Part shown: in pieces, positions 27,247 through 39,100 of the stretch
Layout: each line of letters starts with the position of its first letter
How positions within the stretch are numbered: position 1 is the stretch's first letter
NCBI GenBank assembly: GCA_934692675.1
Contig: CAKUUD010000002.1
Coordinates: 235,775-299,774, forward strand
Direction of reading: 5' to 3'
DNA from: an uncultured Eubacteriales bacterium
GTDB taxonomy: Bacteria > Bacillota > Clostridia > Oscillospirales > Acutalibacteraceae
DNA: 64,000 bases
Position numbers and translations under genes: made by a program
Notes under the pieces: generated by a model
What the model was told of the DNA's origin: nothing
Databases searched by the model: none
Seen by the model: only the letters and a program-made list of their open reading frames with translations

Positions 27247-28140
27247 TCAATCCCTACTTTCGTTATTTTTTATTAAAAAATTATAAGCATTTTCGAAAAA
27301 TAATTTTTTCAAAATGTTTTCTTTATAGTTTTTAATACACATATATTCATACAAATTATTAATTTTTTCTATAGAATCAATGCATTCGGGTACTACTGCG
27401 CCATCAAAATCACCACCAAATGCTATTGTATCTTCTCCATCCAATTCCAAGAAATGGTCTATATGTCTTCTGATGTCATCAAAAGTTATGTTATTCGGAT
27501 CCGATTTTAAAAAATCTTTGCAAAATGTTATCCCTACAATTCCTCCCACCTGTTTTATGATATTAAATTGTTCATCATCTAAATTTCTTCGATGTGGGCA
27601 AATTTTATATGAATTGGAATGAGTAGCAATGAAAGGTTTTGTAGAAATTTCGGCTACATCATAAAAAAGCCTCTTACTTGCGTGAGAAACATCTATAATT
27701 ATATCATGATTTTCTAGCTCTTTAACAGCTTTTTTGCCAAAATCGCTCAAACCACCTGCATTTTCAACGCCGGAACCGTCACCTATTTCGCATTTTCCAT
27801 TCCACGTAAGCGTTAAAATTTTCACGCCGGCTTCTTTAAGGTATCTTACATTATCTAGCCTTCCCGCAAGAACAGCTCCTCCCTCTACTGTGAGTATAGG
27901 AGTAAAATTCTTTTGAAAGTAATTATCACGTATATCCAAAAATTTTTTTCTGCATGAATCAAAAAAAGTTAAAGCTTCTTGCCCTCTTAGACTATCCGGA
28001 ATCCATACTGCAAAACATTGAAAGTATTTTTCTAGACTATCACATTTTTCCAAAGATATATGCAAATCATTTTTATCAATATTTTTATTCTTGGTTACCA
28101 ACTCATAAAGCGTATCGCAGTGTAAATCAAAATATTTCAT
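27247..28140 (-). CDS. Membrane dipeptidase family M19 peptidase
   Basis: Zinc dipeptidase of the renal dipeptidase family: FDLHCDT (HxD) at the start, the bridging Glu in LTVEGG, DVSHAS and ATHSNSYKICPHRRNLDD with the two His ligands, and FGGDFDG near the end. 297 residues is slightly short for the family, and no signal peptide is present, so it should be cytosolic. Its start overlaps the end of yraN by 14 bases and its stop abuts the phosphoesterase start. Confidence 0.9.
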   Translation of the reverse strand: MKYFDLHCDTLYELVTKNKNIDKNDLHISLEKCDSLEKYFQCFAVWIPDSLRGQEALTFFDSCRKKFLDIRDNYFQKNFTPILTVEGGAVLAGRLDNVRYLKEAGVKILTLTWNGKCEIGDGSGVENAGGLSDFGKKAVKELENHDIIIDVSHASKRLFYDVAEISTKPFIATHSNSYKICPHRRNLDDEQFNIIKQVGGIVGITFCKDFLKSDPNNITFDDIRRHIDHFLELDGEDTIAFGGDFDGAVVPECIDSIEKINNLYEYMCIKNYKENILKKLFFENAYNFLIKNNESRD

Positions 28141-28510
28141 CGCATTCTCCTATATCAAAAGCATTTTCAAAATGAATTATTTGTGATTCTTTATTTTTAA
28201 AAGTAGTAACCTCCACAACGTCAAATCTTGGCTGAAGGTCAATATTATTTTCTGATAAAAACATCATCGCGGTTTTTATTATTTTAATTCTCTTGTTTTT
28301 GTCGACAGCTTCTGCGCCTCTATAAAGTGATTCTTTTTTTCTGGTTTTTACTTCCACAAAAACAATATATTTATCTGTGCAAGAAATTATATCTATTTCA
28401 CCATATCTGCTGTGATAATTGTTTGACAAAATTTTCATGTTTTTTACACTTGTAAGATATTTTCCTGCGATAAGTTCACCAATATTTCCTTTGTCTTTGC
28501 TGCGATTCAT
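28127..28510 (-). CDS. yraN: YraN family (UPF0102) endonuclease-like protein
   Basis: 127 residues from the ATG at 28510, chosen because it overlaps the rnhB stop (TAAAATG) and gives the family opening KGNIGELIAGKYL. The restriction-endonuclease-like core shows RYGEIDIIS and YIVFVEVKTRKK (E-x-K). Its genomic link with rnhB, directly upstream, is conserved across bacteria. The cellular role is unsettled, with a DNA-processing role suspected. Confidence 0.9.
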   Translation of the reverse strand: MNRSKDKGNIGELIAGKYLTSVKNMKILSNNYHSRYGEIDIISCTDKYIVFVEVKTRKKESLYRGAEAVDKNKRIKIIKTAMMFLSENNIDLQPRFDVVEVTTFKNKESQIIHFENAFDIGECDEIF

Positions 28511-29106
28511 TTTAATATTTTCTTCAAAAAGCTTTTTCTGTGTATAGGGCACGGACCGTATTTTTTTATCATTTCTGTATGAAAAGCAGTACCGTAACCT
28601 TTGTGCTTTTCAAATCCATACTCAGGGTATATTTCCGCTTCTTTTTTCATGACCCGGTCTCGAGTTACCTTGGCCAAAATAGATGCACAGGCTATAGATT
28701 CTGACAGGCTGTCCCCTTTTACGACGCAGTAAGATTCCATACCAAGCTCTGGCAATCTATTTCCGTCCACGAGTGCTACATCGGGCTTTATTTTTAAACC
28801 ATCAACAGCACGCTTCATCGCCAAAAATGTAGCATTTAATATATTGTACTCTTCTATTTCTTCGGGCGTTGAGAAAGAAATGCTGTATGATAAGGCTTTT
28901 TCTTTTATTACCTCGAAAAGATATTCTCTTTTTTTCTCGGTGAGTTTTTTAGAATCATTTACTCCTTCTATTAGAGTACCTTCAGGCAAAATCACAGCAG
29001 CGGCATATACACTTCCCGCCAACGGACCTCTGCCCGCTTCATCGATACCGCAAACAATTTTATTTCCATTGTCGTTATGTAATTTTTCGTATTTAAACCA
29101 ATCCAT
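28507..29106 (-). CDS. rnhB: Ribonuclease HII
   Basis: Removes ribonucleotides from DNA-RNA hybrids. 199 residues with CGIDEAGRGPLAGSVYAAAV, carrying the DEAGRG metal site, followed by GVNDSKKLTEKKRE, ALVDGNR and the C-terminal KGYGTAFH motif. It follows rbgA by 16 bases, an association also found in B. subtilis (ylqF-rnhB). Confidence 0.96.
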   Translation of the reverse strand: MDWFKYEKLHNDNGNKIVCGIDEAGRGPLAGSVYAAAVILPEGTLIEGVNDSKKLTEKKREYLFEVIKEKALSYSISFSTPEEIEEYNILNATFLAMKRAVDGLKIKPDVALVDGNRLPELGMESYCVVKGDSLSESIACASILAKVTRDRVMKKEAEIYPEYGFEKHKGYGTAFHTEMIKKYGPCPIHRKSFLKKILK

Positions 29107-29122
29107 ATTTTTCCCTTACTTT

Positions 29123-29971
29123 TTATTCTGGAAACTCAAGAGTTATTTTTCCCAATTTCCCGCTTCTAAATTCATCAAGCACCATGTTTGCCGCTCTCAA
29201 AGTATCTATTTCTCCTGCAGAAATCACCATGCCTCTTCTTTTGCCGATATATTTTAGCAATTCATACCCAGACATTCCATCAGAAATATTTTTATCCAGC
29301 TTGTACCTTTCCAAAAGATTATCTTTGTAGTTTTTAACGAGCACATCTAATAGATTTGACGCCATATCTTCTATGTCTAATATTTCGTCTTTAATGGCTC
29401 CTGTAAAAGCAAGGTTGTAAGCCACTTCATTATTTTGAAACTTAGGCCACAACACCCCGGGGGTGTCCAATATTTCTATTCCGTCCCCCGCTGAAAACCA
29501 CTGGTTTTGCCTGGTTACACCAGGTCTATTTTCTACCTTGGCTTTTGAATTTTTTGACAGCTTATTTATAAACGTAGATTTCCCCACATTAGGAATACCT
29601 ACGACCATTACTTTTATATTTTGATTTAATATTCCTCTTTTTTTCCAAGAATTAATCTTATCTTTTAAAACCTCTTTTACTTTACTCTTGAATATTACAG
29701 TACTTTTATTATCTTTACAACTAAAAAAACAATTATTTATTCCGAATTTTTCAAAATAATTTGACCAATTTTTATTTTGTCCACTATCAGAAAGATCCGA
29801 TTTATTTATTACCAAAAGCCTTGGTTTATCCGATATTATGGAGTTTAAATCAGGGTTACGGCTGCTTAGAGGGATTCTTGCATCTACTATTTCAGCCACT
29901 ATATCAACTTTTTTTAAATCTTCTTTTAATTTTCTCTCGGTTTTAGCCATGTGTCCCGGGAACCAGTTTAT
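29123..29971 (-). CDS. rbgA: Ribosome biogenesis GTPase RbgA (YlqF); start codon unclear
   Basis: Circularly permuted GTPase for 50S assembly: G4 NKSDLSD comes first, then G1 GIPNVGKSTFINK and G3 DTPGVLWP. Frame-wise the first ATG is 29950, but the invariant family N-terminus INWFPGHMAK lies in frame just upstream, without any ATG, GTG or TTG in front. The open frame continues to a stop at about 30024. An ATG with an AGAAAGGA site at 30030-30032 lies in the other frame; losing one A from the A7 run at 30012-30018 would fuse it into rbgA. So the true start is either ATA at 29971 or an upstream ATG reached by slippage or hidden by a sequencing error. Confidence 0.87.
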   Translation of the reverse strand: MNWFPGHMAKTERKLKEDLKKVDIVAEIVDARIPLSSRNPDLNSIISDKPRLLVINKSDLSDSGQNKNWSNYFEKFGINNCFFSCKDNKSTVIFKSKVKEVLKDKINSWKKRGILNQNIKVMVVGIPNVGKSTFINKLSKNSKAKVENRPGVTRQNQWFSAGDGIEILDTPGVLWPKFQNNEVAYNLAFTGAIKDEILDIEDMASNLLDVLVKNYKDNLLERYKLDKNISDGMSGYELLKYIGKRRGMVISAGEIDTLRAANMVLDEFRSGKLGKITLEFPE

Positions 29972-30110
29972 CGCGACTTTTGATAAACTTTCTTGATTCT
30001 TATTTTTTAGATTTTTTTCCGTAAAAAGTCATTCCTTTCTATTTACGTTATCTATAAATTTAAATTTTTATAATTCTCATTTAACGTTTAGCATTATATC
30101 ACATTTTTGC

Positions 30111-30209
30111 TTATTTATAAAGCCTAGCGCCTCTTAAATATTCTCCATCACTACTCATTAGCATATCATCGAAGCCGCTCGGAGTTTTGTAATACCATTT
30201 ATAAACCAT
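30111..30209 (-). CDS. 32-residue ORF resembling the N-terminus of methylated-DNA-cysteine methyltransferase
   Basis: A short frame with GGGAG 8 bases before its ATG. It encodes a 32-residue peptide whose middle, TPSGFDDMLMSSDGEYLRG, resembles the N-terminal ribonuclease-like domain of Ogt proteins (xSPxGxLxLxxDGExLxGLWF). It ends after a few unrelated residues, so it is probably the remnant of a deleted ogt gene; a functional micro-peptide is less likely. The rest of the 30.0-30.28 kb gap shows nothing. Confidence 0.45.
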   Translation of the reverse strand: MVYKWYYKTPSGFDDMLMSSDGEYLRGARLYK

Positions 30210-30284
30210 AAAAAATTCTCCCAATTGCTTTAAAATAATCAGTCAACTCCACTAATGCTTGGTTTTAGAGATAATTCATGCAAA

Positions 30285-32003
30285 TTATTGATTAGTTTTT
30301 TGTTCTGTAAATTTTTGAACTGATTCTTCGACTTTGCTCAAAGTTTCCAGCGCTTCATCTTTTTTGTTACTGGAAACCATAATATAAAATTTTATTTTTG
30401 GTTCTGTGCCGGACGGCCTGACAATTATATAATTATCGGGCTCAATTTGAATTTTAATAACATTTGATTTCGGCAGATTTTTGACAATCGTTTTACTTGA
30501 ACGTGCGTCAATAAGTTTTGAATTTAGATAGTCTTCCATTGAAATTGCTTCCAAGTTTTCAAAAGAATTTGAAAAATTATTTCTAAGTTTTTCCATAATA
30601 TTATTTATTTTTTCAATTCCTTTTGAGCCCTTAAATTCATAACTGAGCGTTTTTTCGCAAAAGAATCCATATTTATTTTTTAAATCACTAAGGATGTCAA
30701 TCAAATTTTTATTTTCAGAATTTTTATAGTAAGATGCAGCTTCACAGAGCAGCATGGAAGCCAAGACTGCGTCTTTATCCCTGACTTCGGTGCCGCGTAA
30801 GTACCCATTACTCTCTTCAAATCCAAAAATAAATCTTTCTTGTTCACTGGATTTTTCAAGCTTGAGTATTTCAGTAGCTATGTTTTTAAACCCTGTCAAA
30901 ACTTCTTTAACTTCTACATCATAATCTTTAGCGATTGCATCAACCATGCGAGTTGTAACAATTGATTTTATTAGAATGGAATTTTTTGTTTTACTTTCTT
31001 TTTTCAAATTTGAAACTATATAATAAAATAAAATAATTCCTATTTCATTGCCAGTAAGCACTACGTATTTATCGCCGTTTTTAACACAGACCCCCAATCT
31101 ATCTGCGTCGGGATCCGTTGCAATAATCAAGTCAGCTGATATTGTCGTTGCCAAATCTATTCCTAATGAAAAGGCTGATTTATTTTCGGGATTTGGTGAC
31201 GGACAAGTAGAAAAATTTCCGTCAGGATAAAATTGTTTTTCGACTAGGCTTAGATTATCTATTCCACACTCATTTAGAACTTTTGGAACAAATTCAAATC
31301 CTGTGCCATTAAGAGGTGTATAAACTACTTTTAAATTAGATATTTTTTGAGTACTTATTCTTTGGCCCATAACCATATCAATGTAATTTTTATAAAAAAT
31401 ATCATCAACATATTCAATTAGATTGCTATGCAAACCATCTTCAAATGAAATAATATTAATGCCACTAAAAATATCAATACTTTCAATTGAATCATAAACA
31501 TCTTTCGCAGTAATTTCATTCATCTGAGCGCCATCACTGCCGTAACATTTTAATCCATTGTACTCGGACGGATTATGACTTGCTGTAATCATTATTCCTG
31601 CATCAGTACCGAGTTTACGAACCAAAAATGATAAAACCGGGGTAGGTTTCAAGCTTTTTGTTATGTAAACTTTTACACCATTTGCTGCCAAAACCCGAGC
31701 TGAGTCTTCGGCGAACGTTTTTGAATTATTCCTAGAATCAAACGAAATAACAACACTGGTTTTTTTTGAGAATTTCAAAAGATAATTTGCAAGGCCTTGA
31801 GCTGCCCTTCTAACTGTATAAATATTCATGCGGTTGCTTCCGGCACCCATTACTCCCCGCATGCCAGCTGTACCAAATTCCAAATCTTTATAAAATCTTT
31901 CATATTTTTCGGATTCATTTTTCTGTATTTCAATCAATTCATTTTTCAAGTCTAAATCTTTGACATTTTGAATCCATAGTTCATATTTTTTTTCTACTGC
32001 CAT
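30285..32003 (-). CDS. pgcA: Phosphoglucomutase/phosphomannomutase (PgcA type)
   Basis: Interconverts glucose 1-phosphate and glucose 6-phosphate. Start at 32003 (MAVEKKYELW; GGGAG 9 bases upstream) gives 572 residues, normal for the alpha-phosphoglucomutase subgroup. FGTAGMRGVMGAG precedes; the phosphoserine loop is TASHNPSEYNGLK; the Mg loop is DPDADRLGV; FGFEESNGYL is the sugar-binding loop, and RPSGTEPKIKFY the phosphate-binding loop. A single gene, with a gap of 80 bases from the M14 gene upstream. Confidence 0.94.
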   Translation of the reverse strand: MAVEKKYELWIQNVKDLDLKNELIEIQKNESEKYERFYKDLEFGTAGMRGVMGAGSNRMNIYTVRRAAQGLANYLLKFSKKTSVVISFDSRNNSKTFAEDSARVLAANGVKVYITKSLKPTPVLSFLVRKLGTDAGIMITASHNPSEYNGLKCYGSDGAQMNEITAKDVYDSIESIDIFSGINIISFEDGLHSNLIEYVDDIFYKNYIDMVMGQRISTQKISNLKVVYTPLNGTGFEFVPKVLNECGIDNLSLVEKQFYPDGNFSTCPSPNPENKSAFSLGIDLATTISADLIIATDPDADRLGVCVKNGDKYVVLTGNEIGIILFYYIVSNLKKESKTKNSILIKSIVTTRMVDAIAKDYDVEVKEVLTGFKNIATEILKLEKSSEQERFIFGFEESNGYLRGTEVRDKDAVLASMLLCEAASYYKNSENKNLIDILSDLKNKYGFFCEKTLSYEFKGSKGIEKINNIMEKLRNNFSNSFENLEAISMEDYLNSKLIDARSSKTIVKNLPKSNVIKIQIEPDNYIIVRPSGTEPKIKFYIMVSSNKKDEALETLSKVEESVQKFTEQKTNQ

Positions 32004-32083
32004 AATTTTAATTCTCCCGTTAAAAAATACATATACAGGAGATTTTATCACATTTTAATATTATAATCAATAAACTGACTTTC

Positions 32084-32971
32084 TTATGTAAGGGCTGAAA
32101 TATATAACATTTTTTCTATTTTTTTATAAATCGAATCAAAATCTGATACAGGAAGCGGATTTTTCCCTTTTCCGATTTCCACTGTAAATGCCGGCTTATC
32201 AAATTCCGTTATGAACCAATCTTTAAATCCTCCTCCTACCGCCAAGCCTTCGGGTTCCGATAAAGTATATTCCGAAGAAAGAGCTAATTTATTGGCTATA
32301 TGTCTTGAATTTTTTGGCATTTTTTCTCCGAAATTCCAATAGATTTCTTCGCCCTGGCTATGAAAAGCTACAGCGTATTCAAAGTTAAATCTTCTGCATA
32401 AATTCACAACCGCTTGAGTTTCGGGCTCACTTTCGGGGAACTCTCCACCAAAACGAGTACTCGCCGGTGCTGTGATTCCCTTTGAAATCTCCATTTTTTT
32501 CAGTAGTTCCCATCCGGCATCATAATTGTGATTCAAATCGACTCCTCGGGCATTTGCTTGCCAAAATTTATCCGAAGTTCCTTCAAATCTTTCTGCCAAA
32601 TCTTTATGATTCTCTGCTGCTTCACTTCCCAAAAGGGATATTTCTACTCCATCGGGATTAACAAAAGGAACAACCATCAAACCTCTTTCTTGCAGGCTTT
32701 TTTTGATATCCACTCCAAAAATTTTTTCTTCATTTTTTATATGATAACACAGATTTTTAAAAAATTTGAGAATAATAGCCCCGGTTATCCATTCCATACC
32801 GTGAAAACTCCCTAGCCATAGCACTTGCCTTTTTTCGCAGCCTACCGATAAAGAAATTAAATCTCTATTTAGTACACTTTTCCCTATTTTTTTACATTTT
32901 ACGAAATCAAAATTATTTGCTATAAAAGATATTTCTTTTTGTCGAATTTTTTCTGTGGGAATTTCTACCAT
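32084..32971 (-). CDS. M14 family zinc carboxypeptidase
   Basis: Start at 32971 (MVEIPTEK) because AAGGAG lies 7-8 bases upstream; 295 residues. Zinc ligands: GSFHGMEW (H-x-x-E) and a later His in AVAFHSQGEE; the general base Glu is in FTVEIGKG. The arrangement matches gamma-D-glutamyl-diaminopimelate peptidase-like M14 proteins of Bacillota, which act on muropeptides, but no signal peptide or LysM domain is present here, so it is likely cytosolic and may serve wall recycling. Substrate uncertain. Confidence 0.87.
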   Translation of the reverse strand: MVEIPTEKIRQKEISFIANNFDFVKCKKIGKSVLNRDLISLSVGCEKRQVLWLGSFHGMEWITGAIILKFFKNLCYHIKNEEKIFGVDIKKSLQERGLMVVPFVNPDGVEISLLGSEAAENHKDLAERFEGTSDKFWQANARGVDLNHNYDAGWELLKKMEISKGITAPASTRFGGEFPESEPETQAVVNLCRRFNFEYAVAFHSQGEEIYWNFGEKMPKNSRHIANKLALSSEYTLSEPEGLAVGGGFKDWFITEFDKPAFTVEIGKGKNPLPVSDFDSIYKKIEKMLYISALT

Positions 32972-33069
32972 AAAATCTCTCCTTTTCAATATTTTATTTT
33001 CAATAATATTAAAAAAATATTACATTTATTAAAAATTGAAAATAAATTTGATAAAAATGATATAATATA

Positions 33070-33097
33070 TTGAAAAAATGTAAAAAATTAGTATAAT
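33070..33097 (+). promoter_or_regulatory. Candidate promoter of the giant surface protein gene
   Basis: TTGAAA (33070-33075), a 16-base spacer and TATAAT (33092-33097), 49 bases before the start codon. A second TATAAT lies at 33061, so two start points are possible. Confidence 0.5.
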
Positions 33098-33145
33098 AAT
33101 AATAAATTGATTTATTATTATAGCCACAACAGGGAGGATTATCAC

Positions 33146-36100
33146 ATGAAAGACTTGATAAAAAAAGTTGTTAAGGCACCTATGTTTTTAATATTTTCGA
33201 TTATAGTAGTACTGAGCACTATGTCAGCGTGCATACTTTCGATTAACGCTATAAAGCCTGCCCCGGAAACGAATGAATATACCGTAACATTTCCTACCTA
33301 CACCGATGCTATAGAAAAATTGGAATATTCAATTGGAACCATCGGAATAAATTCTTCTTCGCAAAAGCCCGAATGGACATGGGACGACTGGAAAAGCGTA
33401 GATGGTAATCCATCGGCCAAAGTTACAAACCAAAACAAAATAAAATTTTTGGTTAAATTCAAGGAAGGTTACAGTGACTTTCCTGTACGTAACGTTAGGA
33501 TAAAATCTGATGCGCATGGCGAAGATAATACATCTAGCCTTTTAGTCTGTAGAAAAAATGAAAATAACGAAATAATAACTCTTATGCCACGTGAGAGCGA
33601 AAAAATAAACGAAAACACATCTTATTCTTCTGAAGAGATAACGATAAATCAAGACCAGACACTATATTTCAGCGACATTATACCTAACAGCTATTCGCTT
33701 ACTTTGAACATACCTGTAAGCGAAGAAGTTTTTGATGTCTACTATGATACAAACAGCGACTCGACATCTCAAAAACAAGCAAAAAAAATCTCCTCCGAAT
33801 ATAAGAATGATAATTATGTATACACCCTCAAAAACATACCTTATGGTACTGTTGCAAATTTCGAAATGCGTTTGAAAGACAAATATTCTCAGTTAGCCGA
33901 CAAAAATTTTGATATTTTCCCGAAAGAATCTAATGATTACTTTTTAAAAGTTGATAACACCTCACGCAGGTTTGCTTGGGAAGCAAAAGAAAATACTGAA
34001 ATTAATTTTGACGTTAAAGACGGAATCGAAATAACATCTAATAAATACGATATAAAAAACACCACGGGAAAAACTTTGTATTACAAAAATAATAATTCCG
34101 AAGAATCCGAAAACACATTAAATCCCGGAGAAACTGTAACTGCAACTCACGGAGAAATGTATAATTTTTATACTCAAAATAACGACGCACTGATTCGCGA
34201 CAATAATATTTCTATGAGTAAAACTCAACAGGACGAAAAAACTGAATATTATATCTCTGACATTACAAGCAATCATAATATCAGTGTCCAGGAAGGCTCA
34301 ACCAACAGTTTAACTACTATTACTTTACCCGTTAAACCCGGAGTACATTTTGTACAAGAAGACGGCAGCGAATTTGAAGAGGATTTAAAAGTATCCCAAG
34401 GCACTTTTAAATTTAAATTGCAAGAAGTAGAAGGATACAAAAATGATTTTAAAAATATAAAGCTATATCAGGTTGGCGAAAATGATACCGACTATACAAA
34501 TGGTACATTAATAAGCCCGGATGAAGATGGTGTATACACTTTAGAAGTTGGAGATCAACCTATAAAAATACTAGTAGGTGACGACGCACCGAAAATTGAC
34601 GTGTATACCATCAAGGCATCCAAAAATCTACTCGCAACTTCAAACTTAACGATGAACGTTATACTTGAGAAAGATAACAAAGATACAGAACTTACTTCGG
34701 AAACGGATGAACTTTATTATATATACAATATAGAACACGGAAGCGACATACGTGTAGAATTCTTCACCGACGGCAAAAACATGGACTTAACCCAAATGAT
34801 AATAGAAAATGAACATCCTAACGGTCAAACGCTGGAAAAACAAAATGCAACCGCAACAACTTCCACCTGGAAAATAGAAGGCATCAAAGACAAAGTATTA
34901 ATAAAAGTAGAAGGCTTAACACGTGCAACCGCAGAAATTACTTTTGACCCTAATAACACAGATGCTGAAATAGACTACGATAACTCATACTATGAATTAC
35001 AAGATGGAAAGCAATATAAGCTTACAAAAGTTGAAACTGAAGATGATGCCCCCGTGGAATTTTCGGCTCCCTATGACTCCACAGTTTATCTGAAATTTAA
35101 TTCTTCTAACGAGAAAAAAATAAAACTACGCGTAAAACACACCTCAGAAATTATTTCTCCTAATGGAAGCGGGTATTTCGTTATAAAAAATTCGGGCGGC
35201 ATTGAATTAGAAGAATGCGGAATATCAACTCAGCAACTTAAAGTAACGATATTCACCCACTTAACCGATTTACAGATAAATGATTTAAAAGTTTCTGATA
35301 ATGATGCAAACTACGTAGACTTCGGTAATAAGTCAACCCGTGAGTATACTGTAAACTATAATTCTGAATTTAAAATTGGTGCAAGAAGAGTAAAAACGAA
35401 TGAAGTTCTTGCAGCAAAAGATACAGACCAACAAGCCACAAACTTACGTTGCCCGACCGATAACAAAGCAGGTACTTTCACTTTAGAAAATGTTACAACA
35501 GATAAATTTATAATATTTTACAACCCCGAAGCTTCGGAAGCACAAGTCCCAATAGATAAATATTACAAAACAGATTCTAACGGTGACATAGTCAAAGATA
35601 ATAAAGGCAATCCAATAGTAGAAAGCGAAAAACAGCTGGTAAGCGCCAGAAATATGTCTTCGAAATATAAACTCGTTAAAGAATCCGGTACGGACTGCGA
35701 CTATGACGTAAACTTCAAAGAATACCCCACGGACATGAATACAAAATTAGGAATAAAAGTTCCGCCGGGAAAAACATACGACATGTGCTACCACGTAATA
35801 TCCAAAGAAGGAGAAACATTCCCTAAATCCGGAAATGATATTAACTCCCAGTGCGACAAGTATATTAACGATAACGGAGGCAAAGAAAACCTCGCCGGGT
35901 GCGATTTGTTTTATCGTTACGAAGCCCCGACACAGCTCAACATCAAGATTGACTACGGAGAAAAGTGCACACCCGAAAATTTTATTGGATTTCAATTTGA
36001 CGTTGAAACATACGAAGGAACTATAGCTACGGATATATTTAATTTATTTGGCGAAGTACAATACGGAAAAAAATACAGAAAACTTAAAAATACTTGTGGA

Positions 36101-39100
36101 GGAATTGGTAATAATTATATTAACAACGGAAAATATTACTACCATTACCTTCCTACCGACTCTTTAAGAGGACTCTTCCAGATTCATTGGCTTTCAACAA
36201 CTCTTTCAGAAGCAAAAAATTTGGCAGAAGCCAGAAGTTATGCCCAATTTCCTTATCAAAATTTCTCAATTTTCAATACAAAATATTTTCATTACTCAAA
36301 TCAGATTTTTTATTCCCTGCTAACAAGGATAGATGATTTGAACTATGTTGCCAAAGATAGAACGTTTTATTATGGTGACTCTGATAAAACAGATGTTGAT
36401 CTTACAGATCCCGATACTGCTAAATGGGAAACTTTGAATCAACACCAATATACTAAGACAAAACTTTTATTATATAATGACAAAGTGGCTCCAGCTGGAT
36501 CAGTTCCATATAGAGAATATTTTAGGCAAAGCTATTTAATGGGAGAAGCCAACGACGGTGAAGAAATAGCTGATTTTGAAAATCGAATGAAAGAGCGAGT
36601 AAAAGAGCTAAATGGTAGACCATACGATCTGAATATTAAATACTCCAATAACTCCAATGGTAAAAGAGAAGCACTAATAGACTCGGCAGTATTGAAAGGC
36701 AAAAAATCGACCGAACCCGAAAAAGTTTCAAGCGGCGATATAGACCTTAACATAAAAACAAAAACCCTCATGGTGTTTGAAGACAATCCGGACCAAAGAT
36801 ATGAAGACGATATCGTTCTCAAAGAGGATCATAAAAAACCTCATTTCGAAAATATTTTTAGAAATTCGCAAATATACATGACGCCCACAGGAGAATTTCC
36901 CCTAGAGAATGACTCAAAATCTGGACTTGACTACTACGGAATTTCTCCCGGCCACGTTAGTGCTTTTGGAAAATTCAAATCGGAAAATCCTGCATATTCC
37001 AATACTATCCAAGGTGTGTTTGATATCTATTCTTTGAACGCATTCAAAGAGATAAGAATCACGCCAAAATTCGATACAGAGAACTTAATGCTAGGCACTC
37101 CTGCAAAGAACCCTAAATTAACACTCCCGCAGGGTACGAAAGGCGTAAAATTCTATAAGTATGACAACGGCAAGATCGGTAAACAAATAACAAGTAGTGA
37201 AGTAGCGAGCAACGGAGAGGATAAAGAAAATTGGCACCAAGGCGAAAAGGATCATTGGAGCTACGACTTCATTATCAAACCAGATAGAGAATATGATTTT
37301 GTTCCCGGTGCAGTAAAAGTTATTAAAGAAGGATATTCTGTCATTAGCTATGAAGAAAAAATGGATCCAGTAGAAGGAACGTATTACATTTATCATATAA
37401 AAAATTTCTTAGAAAATAATAATACATTACAGATGCCCGAAATTCAAAAACGTAGATACACCATAACTTGCAACGATGGTTACACGGAATTCTACGACAA
37501 TGAAACCAACGAGCAATTTTTGAAAAAGGAATTTGACATTGATTCCAACTTCACTTTCAGGACTCAGCCTAAACTCGGGTATAATAATGATGAAACTTTG
37601 ATAATAAATACAGGAAATGATTCGTTTAAAATAACTTCAGATGGAACGAGTGACAGCGTACTCCTTCCTAACGGAACCAGAATCGAACGTTCCACGGATC
37701 CTTTAATCACCGATAACACGTATATAGTAACAGACATCCAGGAAAGTTTTTCGGTGTTCTCTACAAGAGAAAGAAATTTTGTCCCCGTGACGTTAACCTA
37801 TGACGACAGCGTATATTATAAAGATACACGCGGAAGATACATTATAATGGCAGCCGATGAAAACGGAGATAAAAAAGTTTCCTATGTTGATGAGCTCCCT
37901 GAAAATCCCTCAAAAGATAATATTGAGCTGAATGTTGACTACGGTTCGAACTTTTATTTCACTATTGAAGAAAGAGAAGGTTTTGATCCTCTAACGACGA
38001 TAGTAACCGCAAATAACATCAAGCTGGATTATGAAAACGGAAAATATGCAATAAAAAATGTGACTTCCGCAGTAATAATAAAAATAGAAAATTCTACAAA
38101 AATGAGTTACAAAGTTTACTTCACAGAACACGAAGGGTTGACATTTAAATCTACTGATGGAAAAGACTTTATTGGAGAAAACACAGTGGCCTATGGTTCA
38201 GATTTAGTTTTTAAAGTTAATATTTCCGAAGCGTATTCAAACTCTGAAAATTACAAAATAATGGTGGAATATTCTACAGAAGGCAAAACGCCCACCGAAA
38301 TTCCAAAAGTGCAAAATGATGAAGGAAAGGACACGGACAGGTACATCCTCAAGGATATCCAAGAAAACGTTCGTATTTATGTAGACGGCCTGGAGCATAA
38401 CACCTACAAAATGAAACTTTATAATACGACAGGAATCTCATATTATGATAAATACGGACAGGAAAAATATATGTCCGGCGGTGAATTTATAGAGCGAACA
38501 GTATATCACGGTGATGACTTTAGCTTTAAAATATTTGCTGAAGAAGGTTATGATATTTCAGAAATTAAAGTCTATAGCAAACAAGAAAAATCCGGATTCA
38601 GAAAACAATTATTGCCCTCTAATGGAATGTATACCATAGAAAAGGCATCAGATAACTGCACCATAACAGTTGAAAACACGAAAAAATCGGTATATAGTGT
38701 AGAAATAAGAACAACCTCGGGAGCGAAGTGCCTGGATGATAACGGGAATGTAATTAATTCAAGTTTAACTGTAAACCATGGAGATGATTTGGCATTCACA
38801 ATCGCACTGGACAAAGCCTACAATCATTCAACCCCGATTGTAACACTTAAAGGCAGCATAAATACCATCTCCCCTGTTGACGGAAGATATATAATTTCCG
38901 ATATAACCGAAAATAAAATAATTGAAATCACCGGAATAAAAAAGAATACCTACAAAGCAACGTTTAAAGAAACAGAAGGTGTAATTTATAAAAACGGTAA
39001 AAACAAACCTTTCTCGGGATCACTTGACGCGGAAGATGGCGAAACTTTATATTTTAAAATTACACTAATGGATGCTTATGATAAATCTTCTCCGATTGTA

